Positions 39,537 through 50,196 of a stretch of 64,000 nt of DNA are shown in pieces. Below the pieces are notes generated by a model. That model ran no database searches, had not been told where the DNA came from, and was given only the letters and a program-made list of their open reading frames with translations. The stretch is from contig NC_072798.1 of NCBI RefSeq assembly GCF_028583425.1, positions 12,402,501 through 12,466,500 of the forward strand, given 5' to 3'. The translations under genes were made by a program, and so were the position numbers. This stretch comes from Eublepharis macularius. Its lineage: Eukaryota > Chordata > Lepidosauria > Squamata > Eublepharidae. Position 1 is the first letter of the stretch; every line of letters begins with the position of its first letter.

Positions 39537-39831
39537 TGTATACCCCGTGGCGCAGAGTGGTAAGCGGCAGTACTGCAGCCCAAGCTCTGCTCACGACCTG
39601 AGTTTGATCTTGGCGGAAGCCGGGTTCAGATAGCCGGCTCAAGGTTGACTCATCCTTCCATCCTTCCGAGGTCAGTAAAATGAGTACCCAGTTTCCTGGG
39701 GGTAAAATGTAGATGACTGGGGAAGGCAATGGCAAACCACCCTGTAACAAAAAGTCTGCCAAGAAAACGTCGTGATGCAACGTCCCCCCATGGGTCAGTA
39801 ATGTCTCAGTGCTTGTACCTTTACCTTAATG
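39537..39831 (+). repeat. Sauria SINE
   Basis: CCCCGTGGCGCAGAGTGGTA head to GTACCTTTACCTTAATG tail. It is followed without gap by a family A MITE. Confidence 0.88.
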
Positions 39832-40266
39832 CAGGGGTCATTTCGTAGAAAAAGAGCTGGAGGAACTCATTAGCATAACTCATTAGCATATGCCACGCCT
39901 CTTGCCATTATCAGAAGTGTGTCATTAGTATAGCTGATTTGCATATGCCACACCCCCTAACATCACCTATTCTGGTTGTTTTGGACCCAATTCTGACCAT
40001 TTGGGGCCGAAATTGGGCCCCAAATGGCAAAAAGGGGCTGAAAATGGCCAAAAAGGGGCCCAAAATGGTTAGGATCAGGCCGCAGATGAGCGGGAGAGTG
40101 ATCCACCACCCGTCAGACGCCCGATCCAGGCTGTTTTGGCCCCAATCCAGGCCGAAATGGGCCCCAAATGGCCGAGAGTCAGGTGGGCAGGGCCACCTGA
40201 CATGTGACCTCTTTGGGGAACTGCCGGAACTGTGTTCCTGTGCGTTCCCCCTCGAAATGAGCCCTG
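39832..40266. mobile_element. hAT-type MITE, family A (copy 4)
   Basis: 435 bp, CAGGGGTCATTTCG to GAAATGAGCCCTG, with a perfect duplication CCTTAATG (39824-39831, 40267-40274). The duplicated 8-mer is the end of the SINE tail, so the MITE landed at the SINE 3' edge. Confidence 0.93.
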
Positions 40267-40377
40267 CCTTAATGTATACCTCCCAAAACGTCCCTTCACT
40301 CCCTTTCTGTACACTCAATTGATTCTGGAATGAGAGTTTTCACTTTTTTTAAAAAAAAAAGAAGTGGGGTTCTGGTT

Positions 40378-40590
40378 AGGGTTGCCAACTCCAGACTGGG
40401 AAATTCCTGAAGACTTGGAGGTGAAGCCAGAGAGGGGAGGGTATGGGGAGGGGAGAGACCTTAGCAGGGTATAAGGCCATAGAGTCCACCCTCCAAAACA
40501 GTTATTTCCTCCGGGGGGGGGGATCACCGTGGTCTGGAGATCAGTTGTAATTTTTGGAACTCTCCAAATTACACATCAGAACTGCTTGTT
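40378..40590. mobile_element. hAT-type MITE, family E (reverse)
   Basis: TAGGGTTGCCAACTCCAGAC ... AGCAGGGTATAAGGCCATAG ... a right end decayed near AACTCTCCAAATTAC. Confidence 0.7.
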
Positions 40591-40616
40591 CACCGGAATG
40601 GCTCTAGGGGCACAGT

Positions 40617-40842
40617 AAGGGTTGCCAACTTCCAGGTGGTGGTGGCTGAAGAACTCCGGAAATACAAGTGATCTCCAGGTGACAGAGATCATTTCCCCTG
40701 GAAAAAAAGGCTGCCTTGGAAGGTAGACTCTATGGCATTATATTCAGTTGACATCCTTCCTCTTCCCAAACTCCTCCCTCCCTATTGCCCATCCCCAAAA
40801 TCTCCAGGAATTTCCCAACCTGGACCTGGCAGCCCTACTGGC
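40617..40842. mobile_element. hAT-type MITE, family E
   Basis: TAAGGGTTGCCAACTTCCAG ... GTAGACTCTATGGCATTATA ... CCAACCTGGACCTGGCAGCCC. Target duplications are not clear. Confidence 0.72.
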
Positions 40843-42005
40843 TACTGCAAACTGAGATATTTGGGTGTGGGAATTTGTGGTTTTCTTATGTTTCTAGGTT
40901 AGACAAATCTTCTCTGTGTCTGTGTATGGGATCGACCCCCTCCCCCTTTCTTCAGAAACTGCAGCCAAATAGCTGAGCAAAAAGTTAATCATGCTTGCTA
41001 TGAAAGTCAGTGTGTGTTGACCTCGCCCTAATGGGGCACAGCATGGCAGCCATTTTGTGCTGTTGCCTGCAAGTTTTTCTCAAAATTCCAAAAATGCCCA
41101 TAAACGCAACAAGTTTTGGGACCCCAGGCCTAATTCCACCTTGAAAGAAGTTCTTTCCACAATTAGGTTTACAGAACAAACGTAGAATTTACGTTGGCCA
41201 AATTCACATTCTGAAAAACCTCTCTCATCGTTTTTTTCCCCGTGAACCATGTGAGAGAAGTTCACAGGCGGCTGAAGCCTCAGGTGTGAAAATGCGAGTT
41301 AAAGCCAAAAGATGAGTCAACCTCCCTTGCTTCTTACCCCATCCCCAAAAGTATTTCAAGGGCAGTCCCATGATCTTAAAGGGCTGGGCTGTTTGGAATG
41401 CAGCTAGAAAGGTTGGGACTTGAGATTGTCTCTACCCCATCATGCTCGAGTCTGGGAACCTTTTTTACAATAACTGCATAAAGAATTGCTACCTGCCAAA
41501 AAATCAGGCTGCCAAACCAAAATGAAATATCGCCCTGGCCTACCATTCCCGTCCAAAGTTTGTGAGAACATATAGGTTTGGGGTGCAGTGGGGGCGTTTC
41601 TATATGGTATGTGTGAAAGCTGTGTGTCATTCACTGAACAACTGCTTTACGGAGCAGTTCACTCGAATCTGCCTTTAATAATATAGACAACAGAGTTTTT
41701 AAAAGATGTCAGAACAAAATCGGTCCTTTGCTGGCTCATGGGAGAAAGTCCCTCTAGTTTCACATTCAGCAATTCATGGTGGGCAAATGGATGTTTCTGA
41801 AGCTTATAAACTGGGCACAAATGTGAGGATCCTTATTGCGGCTCCAAGCATTTTGAACTCTGAGATACACTGCCTCTAAACAGGGAGGTTCCATTTAGCT
41901 ATTATACTTAATTACTTGTCAACAGGCCTTCCCCCCATTCATCTGTCCTAATTGTTTTTTATCGATCACATTTTTTTATCCCGGCCTTTCTCCAATGAGC
42001 TCAGA
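40843..42005. other. Mostly unassigned; family F fragment at about 41010-41130
   Basis: 41025-41130 (AATGGGGCACAGCATGGCAG, CCATTTTGTGCTGTTGCCTG, GGGACCCCAGG) resembles the right half of family F. The remainder is unassigned. Confidence 0.45.
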
Positions 42006-42131
42006 ATGGCATGCACGGTTATCCCCTCCCTATTTTATCCTCACAAGAACCCTGTGAGGTAGGCTAGGTTGAGAGTGAGTGACTGACCTAAGGTCACCTA
42101 ATCACCTTTATCAGTTATCACTGGTCAATAC
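42006..42131 (-). repeat. MIR-like SINE tail
   Basis: Minus-strand: TATTTTATCCTCACAAGAAC, CCTGTGAGGTAGGCTAGG and AGTGACTGACCTAAGGTCAC. The element at 42132 inserts shortly after. Confidence 0.65.
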
Positions 42132-42514
42132 CAGGGCTGGATCTAGGGTTGCCAGTGCCCAGGGCAATCCAAGTCTGGTCCCTTGCATGTGCACTCCCGA
42201 CGCTGCATGATGACTCACTGCCGTGATGTCATCACACAGGGCGGGGTGCGCCGTGTGTTGGCAGAGGAGGCCACCCGAGCCATTCACCTGCCCCACAGGA
42301 CAGGGGGTGGCCGGCCCCCCTCTGTCCTGTGGGACAGGTGAATGGTGTGGGTGCAGCAAGCTGGCAGCCCCCTGTCCTGCGGGGCAGGCGAAAGGCAGCG
42401 CAGGGGGCTGGGAGGCTGCCCGCGCGCTCCTGGCAGCTGGCAGTTGCGCCCGGCGCCCCTTCCTTGGGGGCGCCGGGGGCAGACTACCCCCCTGCCCCCC
42501 TCGATCCAGCCCTG
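42132..42514. mobile_element. GC-rich hAT-type element, family O-like (copy 2)
   Basis: 383 bp with a perfect 8-bp duplication GTCAATAC (42124-42131, 42515-42522). Ends CAGGGCTGGATCTAG and GATCCAGCCCTG. Strongly GC-rich with CpG. The CCTGTCCTGTGGGACAGGTG inverted motif and repeats of CACCTGCCCCACAGG lie inside. Confidence 0.9.
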
Positions 42515-42522
42515 GTCAATAC

Positions 42523-43600
42523 TCTAAATGCTATATCACACAGCCTCTCTTTAAAATACATGACCACTTGTTTTAGCAATTAATTAAATAAATATGTTGC
42601 ATTCAGGAGTCCTTTAGCCTGAACTGAACCTCGTTGTCAATCAAATTCACTGAATAATCCAATAGTTCCAGTAGTAAGAGAGGATTTTCTCTCTTTCCAG
42701 TTCATAATCTTACATACTTAGGCTGCAGTCCTGTTCACACTCATTTGCCAATAGAATTACAGACTTTTTAACCAATTCTATCTGCCGACGCTGTTTGCAA
42801 GTGATAATAAATTGTCTCTATACTGTGAAAAACTTTGTTGATCAAGTTGCTTAAAAACTGTGCCAGGCTGGGTTTTCTGCCCCTGAGCAGTTGGCAACCT
42901 GATGATTGTAAGCTCTATTGAACATTATGGGATGTTTTTCAGTAAACTTATAGATGTAACTGTGTGTGTAGCAATGGTAGCACTAGATGTACTCTATATG
43001 TACTGTAGATATACTAGTGTAGTGTAGCAGTTGGAAAATCCGTTTAGGATACGGGAAACTGGGATTCAGATTTTCACTTAGCCATGAAACTTGCTAGGGT
43101 TTGCCTGTTAGTTTAACTGACCCCAGAGGGCTGTTGCTGTGAAGATCGAAAGAGGAAAGTAGAACCAGGTCCATTACCATGCAGTATTTGGAGAAAGGGA
43201 GGGAGAAAAGTTAGCTAGAATAGTCCTGTTAGTCCCCCCACCCCCCAATAAAGTTGTTTTTCCTTGTAGAGAAAATATTACAAGCTGTTTTTCTAATTAT
43301 CATTTTTATTTCATCCCCAAAACTGTTCCTAGATCAACTGTTTCCCTTCCAGCTTAAAAAAATAAAGACAACAATTTGCAAGCAACGTTTCATCGATGAT
43401 CACACTTGTGGTTTGGGGGCGCAGCACGTTCAAAAGGTTTCCCCTCTCCCACTTCCCTTTTCCTCATAGCAAACATTTAGAAGTTTTCCAAATGTGTTTC
43501 TAGTGTGAAGCAAAGACACAACACAGACGTATATTTTCAAGATACAAGTGTGGCGCAAGGGAGTTGACCTCCAATTTCTACCGTTCCTATGCAGCTCCCT
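42523..43600. other. No recognisable feature
   Basis: AT-rich, unassigned. Confidence 0.4.
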
Positions 43601-43604
43601 GTTA

Positions 43605-43765
43605 TTTATTTATCATCTTTTTATTTCATCATTCCTTTAAGGTGCTCCAGTCAGCGTACTTGATCCTTGGGGCCTATTTTATCCTCACAACACCCTTGTG
43701 AGGTAGGCTTGTATGAGAGAAATGGGCTGGCCCAAGGTCATTCAATTAGCCTTATATTTATTCAC
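43605..43765 (-). repeat. MIR-like SINE
   Basis: Minus-strand: TTATTTATTTATCATC..., CCTATTTTATCCTCACAACA, CCCTTGTGAGGTAGGCTTG and GGCTGGCCCAAGGTCATTCA. Confidence 0.65.
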
Positions 43766-43813
43766 ACGTAAAGTGAAGTGGAGGGATCCAATGTTTTGAA
43801 ACAGAAAATGGAG

Positions 43814-44065
43814 ATGTATTGTCGAAGGCTTTCACGGCCGGAGAACGATGGTTGTTGTGGGTTTTCCGGGCTGTATTGCCGTGGTCTTGGCATTGTAGTT
43901 CCTGACGTTTCGCCAGCAGCTGTGGCTGGCATCTTCAGAGGTGTAGCACCAAAAGTCTTTTGTCTGCTACACCTCTGAAGATGCCAGCCACAGCTGCTGG
44001 CGAAACGTCAGGAACTACAATGCCAAGACCACGGCAATACAGCCCGGAAAACCCACAACAACCAT
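43814..44065. mobile_element. PLE-derived inverted pLTR dimer (no ORF)
   Basis: 252 bp made of two terminal repeats of the 19466 PLE in head-to-head orientation, with a spacer of about 10 bp near 43955-43968. A 12-bp duplication CAGAAAATGGAG flanks it (43802-43813, 44066-44077; one more base is ambiguous). Outer ends are the same as in the full element (ATGTATTGTCGAAGG and its complement). Each arm carries the hammerhead-like core, on opposite strands. The arms are near-identical over about 120 bp, which suggests a young insertion. Confidence 0.92.
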
Positions 44066-44077
44066 CAGAAAATGGAG

Positions 44078-44615
44078 AATACAGGTGTGGAGAAAGAAAT
44101 CTTGTCCTCACCTGACCAGAAGTGAGCAAGAAGGTTCCTCCCAGGCTGAAATCTGAGAACCACAGCTCGCTCAGCGAAGCATATTCCATACAATTTCAGG
44201 GACAAATCCGTTCCATTGCGTTCAGGTTTTGCTACAGTAACTGGGGTTTACAAAGTAGGCGGATAAAGGAAGGCTTAGTTATTTTTAAAGTGCTGTCGCA
44301 GCAACATTTTTTAAAAAAAATCAATACAGAGATGAAATTAATGTCAACCTTGGCCTCCCGGTAGATTCACAAGAGTAATGTGACTTTTGCATTGTTGCAA
44401 TCTGTAAAGAGAAAATCAAATTAACAGATTAATTACTCAACCATTATGGAGAATGGGTGCTGTAAATAAATGGGAAGGGGGGAGAAGAAGTGTAAATTAA
44501 TTATGATTATTGCGCTAGCAGAATCTTGTTTTGTTATGAGCTTGACTGGTTTGGAGTTAGAACATAAACATTACATAACGACCCTGATGGTCACCTGAAC
44601 GGGTAGTTCATAGGG
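44078..44615. other. Unique, AT-rich; candidate conserved non-coding DNA
   Basis: No repeat is recognised. 44400-44530 has clustered TAATTA-type homeodomain-like sites (AATTAACAGATTAATTAC, TAAATTAATTATGATTATTG), which are common in conserved enhancers but also arise in AT-rich DNA. Confidence 0.3.
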
Positions 44616-44838
44616 TAGTCAACCTCCAGGTAGAGCCTAAAGATCTCCCAGAATAACAATCGATTTCCAGTCTATAAAGATCAATTCCTCTGGAGAAAAT
44701 GGCTACTTTGGAGGGTGGACTTTGTGGCATTATACTCCACTGAGATCCCTCCCTGAACCCCACCCTCTCTAGGCTCCACCCCCAAATCTCCAGGCTCCAC
44801 CCCAAATCCCCAGGCTCCACCCCCAAATCTCCATTTTG
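44616..44838. mobile_element. hAT-type MITE, family E
   Basis: TAGGGTAGTCAACCTCCAGG ... GGTGGACTTTGTGGCATTAT. The right part (AGGCTCCACCCCCAAATCTC) is reiterated about three times, and the normal right terminus is lost. Confidence 0.7.
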
Positions 44839-45599
44839 CAAGGCTTGCAAAACGGAGATATTCCGCCAGGCCTTTGGTTGGGAGCCAGTGAATTGTCCCC
44901 TTCCTGTTTGCCATATCCCATGCTCTGCTGGTGTGGGATTAGCACATTTATATTAGTAAAGACTATGGATTAATCATATAGCCATAATATTAAGCTAGCA
45001 AGAAGCATAAGACAGATTCTTTGTGTTTTAAAGTAACTGGTCTCTGCTATTTAGCCACACACACCCCTTTCTCCCTAGCTGTACATGGAAAGAGAGAATG
45101 TCTAGCCGTGGGTAGATAATTGGTCATTCCTGAGGGCATCTGAAAAGGCAAACGCCAAAAGACAAAGGGAGAATTATAAGTTCCACCCCCCTCCCCTTTT
45201 GGAGAAGAGAGTTTGTGTAGAAAAGTAACCAGCTGTGGAATGAAGGAAGATGCTACTATGGAGACCAGGATAGGATGGCAAATGATGTTGTCGCGAGACT
45301 GAAAGGTGGACAATAGTCCAATCTAAAGGTGTAAAAGAGATCAGGTGCCTTATTTTGAGTGTGACTTTTGTTTCTCCAAATTGATGTCACAAGCACTTAA
45401 AAGTAACATGTGCTCCTATGTTCTAGGGGTACATTCTGAGATCATTTTGAAGCCTGTGCCCTATATTTGCAAATATACTTTTTTTACATCAGCCCTTGTC
45501 TGTCTCTTCGCTTTGCTCAGTGAATCGGAGGGGAAAAGGGGAGGCACTTTTGTGCAACACTGGCAGCTGCTCTTGGCTGTGCCACAGCTACGTACACGG
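44839..45599. other. No recognisable feature
   Basis: Nothing assigned. Confidence 0.4.
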
Positions 45600-45778
45600 T
45601 TTTTAAGATATTTATTATAGCCTGAGTTGATCATGGCGCTAGTTGTTTTATATTGTTTTTATGGTTTTTAGATATGTTTACAGTTTTAATTGTTTAACGT
45701 ATGACGTTAGCTGCCCTGAGCCTGTTTGCAGGGAGGGTGGGATATAAATTTGATAAAATAAATAAATAAAAATAAGTT
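45600..45778 (+). repeat. LINE 3' end (L2/CR1 group)
   Basis: TATTGTTTTTATGGTTTTTAG ... GCTGCCCTGAGCCTG and GGGTGGGATATAAATTTG with an AAATAAATAAATAAA tail. A family E scrap (CCCAGAGTTGGCAACCCTGG) follows. Confidence 0.6.
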
Positions 45779-46256
45779 TCCCAGCCCAGAGTTGGCAACC
45801 CTGGTTGTTCCCCTTGCAAGTGGTGGGGGCACGCAGAGCAATCTGTGCTGGGGGGTGTTGTAAAAATGCAGTATGATGGTGATAGCAGCACACCACCCCC
45901 CATGGCCCAGGATATTCCCCCCTTTCCCTTTCTCAGCTCAGCTGTGCTATAGCAGTTATTTGGAGGCAAGCTGGGAAAGAGGGGGAAAGCACTTTAAAGG
46001 GCCCACGCCATTCTGAAACGGCAGCTGAGTTTCACCCCTGCCCTAGTGGCCTGCGGGTGGTACATTCAGATGGATGCTCCGCCTGTGGCACTCCCACCTG
46101 TTGCCCTTGGTTCCGCTTCAAAGTAAATTCAATTTAGAGAGGAAATTCCCAAGCAGCCCGCAAGTGCTCTGAATGACAGACGTCACGGGGACGTCCCCTT
46201 TAAATGTTTCCAGCTCTCCGGGAGGGGAAAAATCCCCAGGTGGAAGCAGCCCTACT
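45779..46256. other. No recognisable feature
   Basis: Nothing assigned apart from a family E scrap at the left edge. Confidence 0.4.
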
Positions 46257-46587
46257 TTTAAATGCACAATTGCATTGAGCAGACCTTGTAGCCAGGCTCT
46301 TTTCCCCAGCTTGTTTATTTATTTATTCAATTCATTTAAATGCATTGAGGAAATGCATCGAGCAGACCTTGTAGCCAGGCTCTTTCCCCCAGCTTGTTTA
46401 TTTATTTATTTAATTCATTTAAATGCATTGAGCAAATGCATCAAGCAGACCTTGTAGCCAGGCTCTTTTCCCCAGCTTGTTTATTTATTCATTCAATTCA
46501 TTTAAATGCATTGAGCAAATGCATTGAGCAGACCTTGTAGCCAGGCTCTTTCCCCCAGCTTGTTTATTTATTTATTTAATTCATTTA
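46257..46587. repeat. 83-bp tandem repeat, four units
   Basis: AGCAGACCTTGTAGCCAGGC recurs at an exact 83-bp spacing (anchors at about 46277, 46360, 46443 and 46526). Each unit has a TTTATTTATTTA run and a TTCATTTAAATGCATTGAG joint. The last unit merges with the TTTATTTA...CCCTGCCTTTCTCC tail of the neighbouring SINE, so the array probably grew from that tail. Units differ by only a few bases. Confidence 0.9.
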
Positions 46588-47025
46588 TACCCTGCCTTTC
46601 TCCACAATGAACACCCCAAAGCAGTTTACATCATGCACTTTCCCTTCATTTTATCCTTACAACCACCCTGTGAGGTAGGTTAGGCTGACTTGTAGGGATT
46701 CCAGCCTCCAGATGGTGGCTGGAGATCTCCCAGAATTACGTTGGATCTCCAGATGAAAGAAATCAGTTCCCCTGGAGAAAATGGCTGCTTTGGAAGGTGG
46801 GCTCTATGGCATTATATCCTGGTGGAGTTTCTCCCCTCCCCAAACCTTACCCTTTCTGGGCTCCGCCCCCCAAATCTCCAGGAATTCTTCATCCTGGAGC
46901 TGGTAACTCTGAGTGTGTGTGATTGGCTCGATGTTATCCAGGAAACTTCCATGGCAGAGCGGGCATTTGAACCTGGTCTCCCGGACCTTAGTCCGATACT
47001 CTAACCGCTACACAACACTGGTCGG
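46588..47025 (-). repeat. MIR-like SINE split by a family E MITE
   Basis: TACCCTGCCTTTCTCCACAA ... TGTGAGGTAGGTTAGGCTGA to the left, and GTGTGTGTGATTGGCTCG ... GTCTCCCGGACCTTAG ... CTCTAACCGCTACACAAC to the right. Confidence 0.7.
46697..46907. mobile_element. hAT-type MITE, family E in SINE
   Basis: TAGGGATTCCAGCCTCCAGA ... GTGGGCTCTATGGCATTATA ... GGAGCTGGTAACT. Flanks are only roughly duplicated (CTGACTTG/CTGAGTGT). Confidence 0.72.
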
Positions 47026-47552
47026 TTGTAACAAACTACCAATACTGCCGAGTCAACAAGGCGCTGTGATGTTGTGCTCTATTTTAGTCACAGTTTCATG
47101 TCAGGAATAGAAGCTCAAAGAGTTCTTTAAAGAAAAGTCTTGCCACTTTGAGTGGGAGGTGAGACCTCTGACTCACCAAGGAGGGATATTTGGTTAGCTG
47201 GGTTTGATCAGCAGATCTGTTAGATGAGGTTACAGTATCTCCAAGACAGTCCTTTTATCAGAAGCATCTACCCCCCTCTTTTACATCTTTAATTTAAATT
47301 TAGAAGCCTACAGAATCTTCCTCATCAAAGGGAACAACATATGGGGAAAATGTGATGTTATAAGATCAGAACAGTATTAATTAGCCTTCCCCCCACCAAC
47401 CATATTGGCACCATGTTGTGCAGGCTGGGAAGGAAAAAAGGTTTTATGTAAAATAATTACTAGCTGCTGTGAAATATGGTAGCTGTGGGAGATTAAGGGA
47501 GCATCGTATGTTAATGGGAACTGCAACATTTAAATGCAATTCCATTATTTAT
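47026..47552. other. No recognisable feature
   Basis: Nothing assigned. Confidence 0.4.
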
Positions 47553-47554
47553 TT

Positions 47555-47775
47555 ACTTTGTTTATACTCAACTTTTCTACCCAGTGCAGACCAAACTTTG
47601 CTCACAACATTCTCCCCTTTATTCTCACAACACCCCTGCGCAGTGGGGTAGGATGAGAATGAGCGACTGGCCTAAGCTCACCCAGCAAACTTCCATGACT
47701 GAGTAGAGATTCGAACCTGGGTCTCCCAGATCCTTTTCCGATCCTCTAACCACTACACCACGCTGAGTCTCCAAA
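47555..47775 (-). repeat. MIR-like SINE
   Basis: CTTTATTCTCACAACACCCC ... GCCTAAGCTCACCCAGCAAA ... GAGATTCGAACCTGGGTCTC ... CCTCTAACCACTACACCAC: tail, core, box B and head on the minus strand. Confidence 0.78.
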
Positions 47776-47944
47776 GGCCTATACGTTTAAAGTTTATTTA
47801 TTGTATTTGAATACATTCAATGATAAACGTGATATATTAAATTGTAATGTTTTTAAAGTTCTCAAGGCCATCCTGCCAGTGAGGAAAATGCCACACCGCT
47901 GGGTAAGTGGAGCCAGAGTCATTCCAGCAGGAGTGGCTCTTGCT

Positions 47945-48230
47945 TAGGGTTGCCTGGTCCTCTTACGCTCCCGGCGGCAGCGGGGGCAGCATTTACCTTA
48001 TTGATTCCCCGTTTGGGGCTGAAATCGACCCCGTGCAAAGCATAGGACCATTCCCAGGGCCTGCGTGTTGACATCACTCCTGGAAGTGACATCATCATGC
48101 TGCGCTGGGAGTGTAGCCTGGAGGCCTATTCCTCCACCTTTTCACCCCGCCAGCCACGTGAGAGGTGGTGGTGGGGGGAAGGGTGGGAGCAGGGAATCCC
48201 CCGCCCCCACCGGGTGACCTGGTAGTCCTA
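47945..48230. mobile_element. hAT-type MITE, family D
   Basis: 286 bp, TAGGGTTGCCTGGTCC to GACCTGGTAGTCCTA, flanks CTCTTGCT/ATCTTGTT (6 of 8). Centre: CACTCCTGGAAGTGACATCA. Confidence 0.8.
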
Positions 48231-48291
48231 ATCTTGTTCGATTTAGGAAGTAAATAGTGAAGACGGAAGTAAAGGAATCCTGCTTTGTCTT

Positions 48292-48519
48292 TAGGGTTGC
48301 CAGTCTCCAGGTAGTAGCTGGAGATCTCCTGGAATTACAACTGGTCTCCAGGCCACAGAGATCAGTTCACCTGGAGAAAATGGCTACTTTTGGAGGTGAG
48401 CTTTATGGAATTATGCCATGCCAAGGTCCTTTCCCTCCCCAAACCCCAATTTCGCCAGGTTTCTCCAGGTTTCACCCCCAGATCTCCTGGAATTTCCCAA
48501 CTTGGTGCTGGCAACCCTA
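48292..48519. mobile_element. hAT-type MITE, family E (reference copy)
   Basis: 228 bp, TAGGGTTGCCAGTCTCCAGG to GCTGGCAACCCTA, with a perfect duplication TTTGTCTT (48284-48291, 48520-48527). Same length as, and very similar to, the copy at 53163, so both belong to a young subfamily. Confidence 0.93.
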
Positions 48520-48527
48520 TTTGTCTT

Positions 48528-49560
48528 CCTTTATTGATTTATTAGTAGGAGATCATTACTACTTTTACCTGCCAATCGCCCTTGTGTCTTTCACCCATTG
48601 GCTGGAAGTGTGGAAAGTGAAAGCAGGTGAATGCAAAGTCTCTCCTCCCCTACACACATTTTTTTTTAGTACAGTATATCGCTATATAAGTGTAAGAACT
48701 AAAGATTTAGGCTTTTAAAAAAGAGAAATCTGGAGTCAAAAAGCCCTCAAGTAGCTCCTCTCATCTTGTGGTTTCATAAAACATTCCCCCCTAAATTCTT
48801 CCATTTGTGAGTGTATAAAAATGATACAGCCTTTCCTTTAAAGTAATGCAGTGTCCGCGTTTTTGCTCGTGCAACATACAGGAAAAGGTGTAGAATTCAG
48901 GAGAGCTGAGGACGGCTGTTATGCAGGTGGGAAGAGAAAGCGAAGCTCCGAAATGCTCTGGAGGAAGAGGGCAGTTCCAGTTTAAGGGGCAGAAAGACGT
49001 AAGCAAGCTGCTTACTCATGCAAGCTTAACGGTGGAGATGAGAGAGCTGAAGGATTTGCAGTATGTGGAGAGAGATTTATTGTCAATTGTAGGCTAAAGT
49101 GCATTTCAAAGCAAAGGAAAGGGAAATGATTCATTTTGCAGCAGAGGAAATTTTCCATTCGGTATTTATTAAAGGAGGTGCAGGGGGGGAAAGAAAAATA
49201 TCATCAGCAACATCATCAAGTTAATTTATATATATAACACCTTTTTGGCATCAAACTACGCTGCGCAGGGACTTTGCATCTCTGAGTGGTACTGTCAGAC
49301 ACATGGTGCGTCCTGCTCGGAGATCTTGGTGAACACTGGGCCATCCAGAGTCAGAGACCGAGGACAGAATTCGCTCTCGGCGCAACCCTCTCCTGAAATG
49401 TAGCATTGTACTTTTCTCCCTCACGGACATATTTTATCGTTCCATTTTAATCCTACTTTTCTTCCGTCACTGAGTTCAAGATGGTGCATATAGGGTCCCC
49501 CCAAGTCATGCAGTCTGGGCACTAGCCAGCCTTAGATCTGCTTAGCTTTGTCAACATTAT
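48528..49560. other. No recognisable feature
   Basis: Nothing assigned. Confidence 0.4.
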
Positions 49561-49561
49561 C

Positions 49562-49870
49562 CTATTCTGAGACAGTGTGCTGTAGTAGTTAGAGTGTTAG
49601 ACTAAGGCTGATTCCGCACACGTTGGATAATGCACTTTCAATGCACTTTATCAATCATTTGAGGTGGATTTTTTGTTCCGCACACAACAAAATCCATTCC
49701 AAATGATCTATAAAGAGGATTGGAAGTGCATTATCCAACATGTGCAGAATCACACTAAGACTAGAGAGCCCTGGTTTCAGATTGCCACTTGCCATGGAAT
49801 TTACTGGGTGACCTTGGGGCACTCATTATCTCTCAGCCTAACCTAATTCACGGGGTTGTTATAGGGTTGC
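49562..49870 (+). repeat. MIR-like SINE interrupted by MITE G
   Basis: GTGCTGTAGTAGTTAGAGTG head, then after the MITE GAGAGCCCTGGTTTCAGATTG, GGTGACCTTGGGGCACTCAT and CTAACCTAATTCACGGGGTT. Confidence 0.7.
49612..49757. mobile_element. Palindromic MITE, family G (copy 1)
   Basis: GCTGATTCCGCACACGTTGG ... TGCACTTTCAATGCACTTT mirrored by GGAAGTGCATTATCCAAC and ATGTGCAGAATC. Probable 8-bp flanks AGACTAAG/ACACTAAG (7 of 8). Confidence 0.78.
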
Positions 49871-50190
49871 CATGCTGAGTCTGGCAATCAGTCGGAGAGT
49901 TGGGGGCAGAAACACTGTGGGTTGTCATTGTTAAGTGTGATGATATAACTTCCAGGAAGCAATGGCAGTAGCTCTAGGAACTGCTGGAAACTTTATGGTA
50001 AGATACCACTATTGTTTCCAGGTTTTCACCAAAAGAATCAGTAGAGTTTCTGGTGATTCCTAGAGTTACTGTCCTTGCTTCTGGGTTTTCCCCAGAAGTA
50101 ACATCCTCATGCTTGCAACACTGGTGAGGCCCTTCAGCAATGGAAGTTTGGGGTGGAGAATCCCTCACCCTGACTAGTGGGATAAAATTT
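49860..50190. mobile_element. hAT-type MITE, family D-like (diverged)
   Basis: TAGGGTTGCCATGCTGAG left end, ACTTCCAGGAAGCAATGGCA centre and GAAGTTTGGGGTGGAG near the right end. The right terminus is not clear. Confidence 0.5.
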
Positions 50191-50196
50191 TTTATC

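Noticed and set aside
42132..42514. CpG island promoter at 42.2 kb
   Set aside because: Perfect 8-bp duplications show that it is an inserted transposable element; no TATA, CCAAT or transcript evidence.
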